From assembly GCA_963169105.1 (NCBI GenBank), contig OY720643.1, positions 103,799,697-103,863,696 on the forward strand: 64,000 bases of DNA, written 5' to 3'. The notes beneath the pieces were generated by a model, which made no database searches, was not told where the DNA came from, and was given only the letters and a program-made list of their open reading frames with translations. Made by a program: the position numbers and the translations under genes. The first letter of the stretch is position 1. Each line of letters begins with the position of its first letter. Shown here in pieces: positions 37,055 to 47,554 of the stretch. This DNA comes from Ceriagrion tenellum (taxonomy: Eukaryota; Arthropoda; Insecta; Odonata; Coenagrionidae).

Positions 37055-37432
37055 TTGGCGCCGCAAGAGGGATTAGGGTGGGAGCCCATTGAGACTCGGA
37101 GGCTAAACGCTAGGCTTTGTTTGCTCGAGAAATTCAGATCTGTTATTTATTTTTCAGAGCGACACTGAGAGTATTATCACGACTCCTCACTTTATCTCTA
37201 AGTCTGACAGATTCGATAAAATAAGAGAGATACTCTGCCGAACAGATAGTCACACAAACTCGTTCTTTTCCGCGCTCAATAAGCGACCACAATAAATACT
37301 GAGCTCCATTAAATACACTCCTATAATACATGCCACCATTTCATCTCCCAAAAACTTACATCTTTACACGGCTGGTGACCTAACACCCCCTGCCACACGC
37401 CCGTACGGCGGCTCGCATGGTATTATGTAGAT
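37055..37432 (+). mobile_element. Non-LTR retrotransposon 3' fragment (family A)
   Basis: Carries the ETRRLNARLCLLEKFRS-like segment, then the CACCCCCTGCCACACGCCCG block and a TATGTAGATG tail. 5'-truncated near 37055. Confidence 0.75.
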
Positions 37433-38195
37433 GTTGATATTCCCACATTTTACTGTGTGTGCAATGGTAATAAATGCTCTGTGAGCATATTAGTGGTGGC
37501 CGGGCGGTGGAAATGATTGCGAAGACCCCTATCGATTGAGCTACGGATGTATCGAATCGAAAGACCCTGATCGTGACCGATTCCATTCCGCCTCATGATC
37601 GGTCGTCTTGCGTGTATAACTAGTTTTCAGGATCATTACGTGCCAATTTTGTAACGTTTCACAAATCGGCGGGTCACTTTTTTTTTCAATTACGTCAACT
37701 CTAGAGCTAGTTCGTATTTCGGAATCTCTCTCCTGTCAAAAGATGAGGTCATTCGTTCATTCACGTCACAACTCCCCCGGAGGGCATTGCATTGGTTCCC
37801 ATTCGCTTACACCCTCGCTTCCCAGTCGGTCGAAGCCAATGGTGATGTATCGCTTTCCCTTATTCCTTTCGTCCGTGCAGACGGTTTTTTTTTGCTTTTC
37901 TTCACGTAGCGCATGGCGTTGGAATTTCAGAAATTATCTGTCGGCATTCAAAACGTTGGTATAACGCGTGGGAGGAAGATAAGTCCAGAAAAGGTTAGTC
38001 TTGGAAGGCCATTGAAGGGAAAGGAAAGTGTCATGCTGAGCGCGCAGAAGGAAGGCTGAGAGTAGGCTATTTGGACGGTGCGAGGAGGACGGAATGTTAA
38101 ATTATTCGAATTGGCGATTTTTCTATTTAATGTGTTGAAAATGTAGCAGATCGGAACGATTCGGGGAAATGTTGCGAGCTCGGACAATCGCCACG

Positions 38196-39137
38196 TTTTC
38201 CAATCGATCTCAGATCGATCTGAACTCGTATCGATCTGAAAATTTCGAGCGAGCCGACTCAGATGGCCTGAGTTCAGAGTTCATCATCATCGTCACATCG
38301 CTAGCCATGGCTGCACTCTTGCTACAACTGGTTACAACACACGCCTTGAATGATAACGATTATATTGTAACGAATCATCGATAATGAAAGAATAAATGAT
38401 GAATATTCCCACTTTTACCGGAATAATAATGTGGTTGTCAGGGAGATTGTTGATTGGGGAGAAAACAAGAGAAAATAAAGGTTGGAGGGAATGGTGTTTG
38501 TTGCAGAATTAAGAGTTACTGGATGAAAAATTAGGAAAAAAGTTTGTCGGAAAATTAGTGGAAATGTTGGGAAGAATAGAGGAGATAATGGTGGGAAATG
38601 TTCGGAAGAATAGAGGAGATAATGGTGGAAGATTTCAGAACACTCAGAGAAATTATTACGACCCGGTTTTGCGTCGACTACCGCCATCTCAATAGTGTAA
38701 CGAAGCATCGGCAATGAAAGAATTAGTGATGAATAATCCCACTTCGGACACCACTTTGTTTCGGGTTTGGGTAACACAAAAGAAATTATTACGACTCTTA
38801 ATTCTGCGACAAACACCTTTATTCTCCAACCTTTATTCTCTCTTTTATTCTCCACGGTTAACAATCTCCCTCACAACCACATCATCATTCCGGTGTAAGT
38901 GGGAATATTCATCATTTATTCTTTCATTACCGATAATTCGTTACAATATTTTGTTCCCCTATGCAACCAAAAGAATAACAAGGATCACCTCTGGGTTCAA
39001 ATCGATCTGAAACCTCAGACTGGCTGAGAAAGCGGGCTAAGTCAGCCCGATTCTCAGATCGATCCCAATAGCCCGTTGCGTTTACCTCACCGATATGATC
39101 CGGTCAGATCGATCTGAAATCGACTGGTAAACGTAGT
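38196..39137. mobile_element. CACTACG-ended MITE, copy split by a fold-back element
   Basis: The outer parts (38196-38364 and 38947-39137) reproduce the family from CCAATCGATCTCAGATCGAT to GACTGGTAAACGTAGTG. The middle is interrupted within GATTATATTTTG, as judged from the intact copy at 42.86 kb. Confidence 0.8.
38365..38946. mobile_element. Fold-back DNA element with about 130-bp inverted ends
   Basis: Starts TTGTAACGAATCATCGATAA and ends TTACCGATAATTCGTTACAA. The inverted similarity extends about 130 bp inward through GAATATTCCCACTT and AAAGGTTGGAG. A third, diverged end-like block (GTGTAACGAAGCATCGGCAA) lies inside at about 38696, and AGAATAGAGGAGATAATGGTG is tandemly repeated. The target duplication could be ATAT. 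Confidence 0.7.
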
Positions 39138-39241
39138 GAATGATGAACGGAACTACATGCGGAAGTCAGACGTTCTGTTACCTCTCAGTACGTTGCGCCC
39201 TGTACTTCGACGATATTCTCGGCCGAAAAATGCCGAGTGGT

Positions 39242-39437
39242 TTTTTTATTTATTTATTTATATTCACTATCCCGAATACAGCCCAATGTACCAATTTACG
39301 TCGGGTGAATAACAGTAACAACGGACGCGACACAAACACCCATGTCCTGGGCAGATAATATTCTACCCAGGCGGGACTCGAACCCGCGACCCTTGGGTTA
39401 GCTGACGAGGACTTTACCCCGCTGCCACCGGGGCCGA
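39242..39437 (-). mobile_element. tRNA-derived SINE, minus strand
   Basis: Reverse-complement copy of the SINE at 19336. On the minus strand it reads TTGTCGGCCCCGGTGGCAGC, then the B box GGTTCGAGTCCC, and ends in a TAAATAAATAAA tail. It lies inside the left arm region of the 39.5-41.5-kb fold-back. Confidence 0.8.
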
Positions 39438-39519
39438 CAATAATTTGACGATAATCCGAAACCGACGAATACCGGAGCAATATTTTCCATGTGAATCAAC
39501 GTAAATACAAGTCTGCATC

Positions 39520-41560
39520 CACATATTAAATTTTATTATTATCGTCCGACGAAATTATTTATATCTTACGAGCTGCAACATACTACCGTATATCAGATCA
39601 TGAGATTAAAATAAGGGAAATAGATTGTATATCATACTTACTTACTTACTTACTCCTCGGCGCTACAGCCCTTGTAGGGCCTTGGCCTCTCCGACGATGT
39701 TAGCCCAGACATCACGATTCCCGGCATGCATTCTCCATCTTTTAATTCCCATCTTTCCCAGATCAACCTCTACATCATCCAGCCATCTTTTCCGGGGTCT
39801 CCCTCTCAATATTCTGCCACCAGGATGACCACGAAATATCTTTTTCACCATCCTATACTCAGGCATTCTCTCGACATGTCCTAACCACCATAATCTATTG
39901 CTCTTAATTTCTGTCACTATGTTCGGATGTTCGTGGAGTTCCTCGAGTTCTCTGTTTCTCCGTATTTTCCACTGTCCACCTTCCTTTGTAGCACCATAAA
40001 TCTTTCTTAGTACTTTCCTTTCCCATCTTTTAAGTAGCCCTTCTTCTGCCGTGGTCATGGTCCACGTTTCTGAAACATATATGACCACAGGTCTAATCGC
40101 TGTACGGTAAATCTTTGTTTGATTGTATATCATACAGGTTTAAAATGTCGTGTTTCCCGCGATCGATATGTGACCATAATGGCTGCGTTTTGACTTTGAA
40201 GTAGGTTAGTTGACAGGTTGTATAGCTGATTAATTTCTATGCACTCCGATGCGTGATTCTAAATCTGCCGAGTAGTGCTGACACCATGTTTTGCATGTTC
40301 CCCGCATGACTCTTGTATCACGTTTATATATGTAGTTACATCATACATTAGGTTATTAAGTTTCTGTAGAATTTGTAGTATACCGAAAGTGTTGTGCATG
40401 TTAATGAAATGTAATTCATACACTGTTGTGCATGTTGGTGATTAGTCACCCCCCTGCCAAAAACCCTTGAGCTGACTTGTAAGGTAACATGCAGACATAG
40501 ATGTAGAGTTCCTTGTGTTGGCAGGGGATGAGTCATCGACAACATGCGCCATAATGTATATACATGTAAATTTCACCGACTTGAACTCCACCATAGGTAT
40601 GCTACCAACGTCACAAAAACTATTGAATTAATGTAAATTGCAGTTACGCAAACGAGATGCTAAAAACATGCAGGGATCATGCAAAACGTGATGTTTGTAC
40701 GGTCGGATTCGAATGTATTGCTAAGAATCGAGCGGCGCCACTTATGCCTCTCAAGGAAATTGAGTTTCACTTACGGCGCTGTCATTCTTTGCTACGCAAC
40801 GCTATCTATTCATCTGTTTATTTGCACGTATATTGTGCTAATTTGTTATTACACTTTCGTTTTGGTTTGGATTTACGATTTGAGTATGGATAATTGTTAT
40901 TTATTAATCACAAATGTCACTCTAAATGATACATTATGTGGTATTTGCCGTAGGTATATTGTATGCCAGGAACGGTCTGTGTTTAATAATAAAGTTTGGT
41001 ATTTCAATTAATTAATACGTCGCTGCATATCATTGTTATTCGAGCTGGACATATTATGTAATAACAAGTTAGCACAAAACCAGTAATTGCTCAACTGTTA
41101 CAATTTAAATACGTGCAAATAAACAGCTGAATAGATAGCGTTGCATAGCAAAGAATAACAGCGCCGTAAGTGAAACTCGATTTCCTTGAGAAGCGTTCAG
41201 TGGCGCCGCTCGATTCTTTGCAATACATTTGAATCCGACTGTACCTCGTGGCAGATGTAAAAAATATAAATCATCAGGGACCAAATCAACTAATTAGCTA
41301 CACCACCGGTCGACTAACCTATACTTAAAAAGTATCTTTGGCCGCCATTATTGTCCTTTGTCGATCGCGGGAAAATAGACATTTTATATTTATATGTTCT
41401 GCCGTGTATTTTCCCTAATTCTATTCCCATGACCTGATCTACCATTGTATGCTGGAGTTCGAGAGATATAATGTTGTAACTTCGTCGAAAAATAAATTGG
41501 CTTTGAATTTACATGAAAGATTTTTTTCTAATTTTTAATCAGCGGTCTATTAATTTGTTC
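39520..41560. repeat. Large fold-back, arms about 400-500 bp, left arm invaded by retroelements
   Basis: Right arm 41059-41560 is inverse to pieces of 39520-40853. Matching blocks include CGACGAAATT...CATAC, GGTTTAAAATG...TTTCCCGCGATCG, GTAGGTTAGTTGAC...GTATAGCTGATTAA, and GTCGGATTCGAATGTATTGC through AACGCTATCTATTCA. The left arm is interrupted by the non-LTR element 39638-40120 and by about 400 bp (about 40270-40680). The latter contains a diverged family A-like tail (CACCCCCCTGCCAAAA ... CATAGATGTAG near 40448-40507). The loop is about 200 bp. Confidence 0.65.
39638..40120 (-). mobile_element. 5'-truncated non-LTR element with perfect 15-bp target-site duplication
   Basis: The minus-strand frame is uninterrupted for about 150 residues (40133-39663). 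It shows IYRTAIRPVVIYVSETWTM, then RWERKVLRKIYG, WLGHVERMPEYRMVKKIF, GRPRKRWLDDVE, and a Trp-rich end. This is the RT C-terminal region of endonuclease-reverse-transcriptase elements. The 3' end carries an AAGT microsatellite tail. The exact duplication gattgtatatcatac lies at 39623-39637 and 40121-40135. The intact frame and exact duplication suggest a recent insertion. Palm and endonuclease domains are absent, so it cannot move on its own. Confidence 0.92.
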
Positions 41561-42540
41561 TAGACGTGTTCTAGGCATTGTCTGTGGAAACTCCCTTCAT
41601 AGTCTTTTGGCACTTTGGTGTGATGTCGTGACCCCTTTTTCAATTAATCATTTTTATTTCAAATTCTTTAGACACTTCTTCATTGGAGACCACGATACAT
41701 CTACGGTCCTCTCTCTACAGCCTCCTTCACAACAATCCCTTTTTCTTTCTTTAATCAGCAACATCTTAACAACCTCTTCCAAAAAAACAAACATTCCGCA
41801 ATCAACAATCAGCGTTTCTTTTAAAACATAAAGAAAATTATAATTGATTATAACTGAAATAACGAAACAACAGTCAGCATTAATATGAACAGCTAAGAAT
41901 ACCGAAGCCTCGAATAGACTATAAAACAAAATAATGCGATCACTTTTTTTATTAGGGTATGGCACGACGTTATACATGGACCAGCTGCTGCGCCAGTGGA
42001 ACCATGTCGCGTGACATAGCTGCCCAAAAGAGGTCTGTTTCTGCCAAACAATACTATACTGAGCGGGAGAACGCGATGGTCGCTCTTTGTTATGGCAAAA
42101 TTAGCGGGGAGGTCACGTGGACACGTCTACGAAAGCCGAGATGAACTTTTTTGCGGACAAAATCGACGAAAGCTGAAACCGACGAAGAACATAGTCAGCG
42201 AAAACGGAGGTATAACTTTAATTGTCGAGTTCAACTAAAAATGTTTAAAAATATTGGGTTTGTACCACAGAAGAATTGAAAACTTAACGGTGTCCTTCTT
42301 TAATGCCTTTACTGAAAATCAACTCGGAGACAACAATGGGTGCATTCGATTAACGGCGGTGGCCGGCGGACTCAATATTTAAGTTGATCGAAGTTTTTAA
42401 GTCACTGGGAAAGGTCGTGTATAACGGCATAGGTATATACCCGGCTAATTGCTCCGAAGAATACCGGAAGTCTGCTGCTGAAAAGGATACATTACGTGTC
42501 TTAATCTTTAGTGTCTGTTGTACAAGTTTTTGAACTATCG

Positions 42541-43178
42541 CTACGTTTACCAATCGATCTCAGATCGATTTGAACTCGGGCCGATCTAAAACTTTCAAGC
42601 GAGCCGACTCAGATCGCATAGTTTACTAACACAGACTGAAAATATCGATATTGATCAATCGAATCTATTGGTTGATGCACGATTGACCCAGTGTTTAAAC
42701 AAGTGCAGAGTTGGAAATCTTCTGCCGTATTCCGAGTGAATAGAATTGTCCGATTTGAGGTAGAATTGCGGAGTCCTACGATATCATTACTGACACTTCA
42801 CTCGCCTCTGCTGCACTTTTGTTACAACTGGTTACTATGCACGCCTTGAATAATAACGATTATATTTTGTCTCCCAATGACAACCAAACGAATAACTAGG
42901 AGCGCCACAGACCCGCTGTTTCAGATCGATCTGAAATCTCAGATCGATCCCACTACGCCCATTAGGTATACCATACCAAGCTGATCCGGTCAGATCGATC
43001 TGAGATCGATTGATAAACGTAGTGTGTATTATTCGGCCGGTAATTGAATTTAACTGATCTGAGATCAGTTAAATTTCCAAATCGTATTTATTATCAGAGA
43101 CATCAGTTTACCAATCGATCTGAGATCGATTGGTAAACGTAGTGTGTATTATTCGGCCGGTAATTGAATTTAACTGAA
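42541..43178. mobile_element. CACTACG-ended MITE with duplicated right end
   Basis: A full copy (42541-43023) runs from GCTACGTTTACCAATCGATC to GATCGATTGATAAACGTAGTG. The right end plus 30 bp of flank (GTGTATTATTCGGCCGGTAA) is repeated 120 bp later (43128-43178). The intervening DNA contains two palindromes: ATTTAACTGATCT/AGATCAGTTAAAT and TTACCAATCGATCT/AGATCGATTGGTAA. Confidence 0.8.
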
Positions 43179-44038
43179 GAGATACCATCGTATTTCCATT
43201 AAGACTGCATTTCAGAGTTAAAACTTATCAGTTTAAACCAATATATCTTCCTTTATTGACCGATGACCTATAAATATTTTTACGACATGCGTTAGTATAA
43301 ATCATGCTATATAAAAATCAAGGTAGGTAAGAAGTCGTGCATAAACTACGTTACCGTTTTCGGTGTTTTTTTTAACCCCCCCTCGTTGACAACCGTAGTA
43401 TTTTTCCCAACACCTTCCCTTCCCCACCCCCTGACATGTAACATTGCCTCTACAAATGAAACTTTCAATTCAAAAATATTTTGTCACTTATCGATTGAGT
43501 TTAGTTTTAGGGATAGGTTGAAATAAGACAAAAAAAGTATCTGAACTATATATAATAGAACTATCTAATCTCAATTGGAACAAGTAATATTCATTTTTAA
43601 ATTCTAAAAATCAACCATGAATCATATGAAGTTTAAAAAAAAAGACTAGAATTTCTAACGATTATCAATGAACACCCTGCGCGCCCTTCCTTATGTTATA
43701 CTTTGTTATATTGGCGACGCGATATTGACAAATAAGAAACGCAAATAGGCGCATTGTAACAGCTGCGTTAAATTGAGTGAACCCCTCCCACTCCCCTCAT
43801 TACCCGCTGTAGGTTTATAGGCGACTCCCTCCATCCCTAAGTTGGTAACCTAGTTTATGCTCCACCCCTTAGTAGAAATCTTACTATCAAAATATGTATT
43901 AAAATCAAGGTGGATTATCGGGGTTGTCTAAAATAAAGGTTGCTCCTTAAAGTGCTCAATTTCATCGGATTTTCAGTCACTGGAAAGGGTCGTGCGAGAC
44001 GACCTTTATACCCCGAGTCAATCCCGAATAATGCAGCC

Positions 44039-45310
44039 TAGGGATACCACATCGACATCGATATATCGGACTACTCGATGTTTTTAGGCCGACCCATCGA
44101 AAACTTCAAATAGTAAAATAGATGAAAATTGAGTGAGTGGTGAGTACTTTTATAAAAATCGGAAAATCGACTACTCGATGTATTTTAGTCGATGTGGCAT
44201 CCCTACACTGAACACTGTTCGGTTAAGGGATACCACATCGACATCGATGTATCGGACTACTCGATGTTTTTAGGCCGACCCATCGAAAACTTCAAATAGT
44301 AAAATAGATGAAAATTGAGTGAGTGGTGAGTACTTTTATAAAAATCGGAAAATCGACTACTCGATGTATTTTAGTCGATGTGGCATCCCTACACTGAACA
44401 TTGTTCGGTTAAGGGATACCACATCGACATCGATGTATCGGACTACTCGATGTTTTTAGGCCGACCCATCGAAAACTTCAAATAGTAAAATAGATGAAAA
44501 TTGAGTGAGTGGTGAGTACTTTTATAAAAATCGGAGAATCGACTACTCGATGTATTTTAGTCGATGTGGCATCCCTACACTGAACACTGTTCGGTTAAGG
44601 GATACCACATCGACATCGATGTATCGGACTACTCGATGTTTTTAGGCCGACCCATCGAAAACTTCAAATAGTAAAATAGATGAAAATTGAGTGAGTGGTG
44701 AGTACTTTTATAAAAATCGGAAAATCGACTACTCGATGTATTTTAGTTGATGTGGCATCCCTACACTGAACACTGTTCGGTTAAGGGATACCACATCGAC
44801 ATCGGTGTATCGGACTACTCGATGTTTTAGGTCGACCAATCGAAAACTTCAAAGAGTAAAATAGATGAAAATTGAGTGAGTGGTGAGTACTTTTATAAAA
44901 ATCGGAAAATCGACTACTCGATGTATTTTAGTCGATGTGGCATCCCTACACTGAACACTGTTCGGTTAAGGGATACCACATCGACATCGATGTATCGGAC
45001 TACTCGATGTTTTTAGGTCGACCAATCGAAAACTTCAAAGAGTAAAATAGATGAAAATTGAGTGAGTGGTGAGTCCTTTTATAAAAATCGGAAAATCGAC
45101 TACTCGATGTATTTTAGTCGATGTGGCATCCCTACACTGAACACTGTTCGGTTAAGGGATACCACATCGACATCGATGTATCGGACTACTCGATGTTTTT
45201 AGGTAGACCAATCGAAAACTTCGAATAGTAAAATCGATGAAAATTGAGTGAGTGGTGAGTACCTACTTTTATAAACATCGAAAAATCGACTACTCGATGT
45301 GGCATCCCTA
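44039..45310. mobile_element. Tandem array of seven hAT-type MITE units in one target site
   Basis: Units start at 44041, 44227, 44413, 44599, 44785, 44970 and 45156, a 185-186-bp period. Each unit opens GGGATACCACATCGACATCG and closes GTCGATGTGGCATCCC, so each is itself a terminal-inverted-repeat MITE. Adjacent units are joined by the same short spacer (ACACTGAACACTGTTCGGTT). The whole array, TAGGGATACC to GGCATCCCTA, is flanked by one 8-bp duplication atgcagcc (44031-44038 and 45311-45318), the hAT signature. The last unit lacks a GTATTTTA stretch near its end. Confidence 0.92.
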
Positions 45311-45399
45311 ATGCAGCCGGATAGAATTTTATGAAAGTCGAGTTACACAGGAGAAATCGCCGCCAGAAACTGTTTTTTCACCCCTCTCCTTTCTTTGGG

Positions 45400-45935
45400 G
45401 AAGCATACGGTGTTTTCAAAGTGCTTGAGGGGGGGGAGGGTATGGACGGATTGACAGACAGCACAATGAAGCAGATCGGTGCACTTCGCCTGCTCTCGGG
45501 TCCTTTGGCGCCGGTCCGTCCTTTCCTTACGACTCGCGGACCGCGCGCCGCTTTCTTGTGTCGGGAAAGACGTGATTCGGAACGGCACTTTAAACAATAA
45601 TCGAGGACGTGAATGGCACGCGAGATCCAGCCAAATGCTCCTCCCTCTGCCCCTCTGTCCGACGTCACTCCCCCACTCACTCCCTCCCCCCCCGATAAAA
45701 AGTTCGTGGAGGTATTCCTCTCCCTTTGAGTCCCGTCTTTCCTCCCCCCTCCCCCCCTCGCTCCACTCCACTCTTTCAGGCGTTCGTTTCTCGTGTCGAC
45801 CTCAAACCACCACTCCGCATTGAATACGTGTGTACCCGATGCCCGGTGCTATACTTTCTCTTACCCAGGGCGGCCTGGGCATATCTGCTCGAGCGTTTTT
45901 CTCCTCCTGTCCCGGCCGGAATGGAATATCCAACC
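45400..45935. other. GC- and CpG-rich stretch, unassigned
   Basis: Between the hAT array and a non-LTR relic. Pyrimidine-rich runs and many CpGs give long open frames on both strands that carry no recognisable domain and overlap each other, so none is called as a gene. It could be a regulatory island or an old unique segment. Confidence 0.3.
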
Positions 45936-45939
45936 TTCG

Positions 45940-46640
45940 GAAGAACAAACTGCTGTGCTCGAAGAAGATAGGACTACCAACCAGGAAACGGTAGGTGAAG
46001 ACACTCGTGTGAAGCGTGGAACTCTATGAATCGGAAGCAGGTACCATTGGTAAAGCTGACCAGAAAAGATTGGGAGCCTTCGAAGTCTGGTGCTGGAGGA
46101 GGATGCTAAAGATAAGATGGACGAACAAAATAAGAAATGATGACGTGTGGATAAGAGGAAAAGACCATATGGAACACCATAGAGAAAAGAAGAACAAGAT
46201 GGATCGGACACACCATGAGACACATGGGTTTTTGAAAAACATTACTGAAGGTAAAATAACACGAAAAGTCTCCCGATGAAGACCCAGGAATAAGTTCATG
46301 GACCAAATAAAGAGAAGAAGTATACAGGAAGAGATACCAGGAGTAAAGGGAAATGGAAGTGTAGAGAATAGTAGAAGAGGAAAGGAGGAGGAAAGGTAGA
46401 ATACCATTCAAAAAATAAGAACCAGATGGACTGGACAAAACCTGAGACACAATGGGTTTGTGACGGACATAATTGAGGGTAAAATAGAGGGAAAAGTCCC
46501 CAGAGGAAGACCCAGGAATAAGTTCATGGACCAAATGAAGAGGAAAGTACAAAGACCCACCAGGAAGTTAGGGAACTAGCATTAGATAGGTAGGATTGGA
46601 TGGCTGCAGTCAACCAATCTTAGGATTGAACGACCAACTC
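45940..46640 (+). mobile_element. Non-LTR element relic (family D) with internal duplication
   Basis: The plus strand shows a VELYESEAGTIGKADQKRL-like start, WCWRRMLKIRWTNKIRND, then HGFLKNITEGKIT and RPRNKFMDQIKRR. The last part recurs about 220 bp later as HNGFVTDIIEGKIEGKVPRG and RPRNKFMDQMKRKV. It ends at GGCTGCAGTCAACCAATCTTAGGATTGA, the 3' boundary shared by this family. Frame-broken. Confidence 0.8.
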
Positions 46641-46754
46641 TGACGACCGAAAGCCTCTTACATCATCGATATCTGTATTTCAAAAATTGCTTCGAGTTTT
46701 TCGCCAAAAATGGCAAATTTAAATACGAGGATAATTTAGCGTAGTTTTAATTTA

Positions 46755-47012
46755 TAGAAGAGTGGAAGAGGAAAGGAACACCATTTATGAAAAAAAAACA
46801 GATGAATTGGACACACCTTGAGACACAATGGGTTTGTGAAGAACACAATTGAAGGCAAAATAGAGGGAAGAATCCCCAGAGGAAGACCCAGGAATAAGTT
46901 CTAGGACCAAGTAAAGAGGACAGCGCATAGTGAGAGATACCAGGAAGTAAGGGATTAGTTAGGGAAGGGTGGAGGGCTGCAGTCAACCAATCTTAGGATT
47001 GACCAATCAATG
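46755..47012 (+). mobile_element. Non-LTR element 3' relic (family D)
   Basis: The shortest family D copy. It covers ETQWVCEEHN-type sequence (the shifted HNGFVKNTIEGKIEGRIPRG), RPRNKF, and the GCAGTCAACCAATCTTAGGATTGA end. Confidence 0.75.
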
Positions 47013-47224
47013 ATGGAATAGCAAAACTCGGTACGTGGGCGGGAATAACCGTCTCGTAGTCACGTCTCTTTTTCGTAAGGACGGGCGCCATTTGTGAAAA
47101 AAAATGGGAGTGACGGTTCGTGGACGCCCGACAGAAGTGGAACTTATAACATAATATCCTGCCAGAATCTGCGGAGAAAAAGAAATTTTATCGCTTAAAA
47201 TGAGCAATAAAAATATATATAATA

Positions 47225-47545
47225 GCGAGTTCTATACAGCCGTCGGCCGTCTCTCGCATCCTCTTCTCCAAGCCTCCTTGTCTCTCCAGTCTTCATTCTC
47301 TAATTGTCTCCTTTTCATATCTTGGGTGACTTGCTTTGTCCAGTCTTTTGGTGGTCATCCTCTCTTTCTCCTTCCGGGTGGTTGACAATTATACACACAC
47401 AACGAAAATATAAGAAAAATTATGCAAGTAGAAGAAAACATCATACAAGAAATAGAGAAAAGACGGCTAAAATGATATGGACAGGTAAAAAGAATGAAGG
47501 AGAAACGCTGGCTAAAAAATATATTAAATTGGCAAGCGATATACT
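47225..47545. mobile_element. Head-to-head non-LTR relics
   Basis: The minus strand of 47225-47385 reads GRRKRGCPPKDWTKQVTQDM and DKEAWRRGCERRPTA. The plus strand of 47395-47540 reads EIEKRRLK then KRMKEKRWLKNILNW. In an intact element of this type these two segments are adjacent on one strand, so their opposite orientation points to an inversion or twin-priming event at about 47385-47395. Confidence 0.6.
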
Positions 47546-47554
47546 AGCCACAAA

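Noticed and set aside
38415..38864. Minus-strand open frame of 149 codons
   Set aside because: It lies across the ends and internal repeats of a fold-back element and its translation is low-complexity Phe/Leu/Pro; no protein family recognised.
41654..41977. Minus-strand open frame of 107 codons, considered as a transposase fragment
   Set aside because: No convincing catalytic or DNA-binding motif; it is at the margin of a fold-back and could be chance.
44039..45310. CRISPR-like array (regular repeats with period 186 bp)
   Set aside because: Units are near-identical throughout with no unique spacers, have MITE ends, and sit in animal intronic DNA.
45343..45823. Long overlapping open frames on both strands (over 100 codons)
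   Set aside because: They coincide with GC-rich, stop-poor sequence, overlap in several frames, and show no domain or splice-consistent structure.
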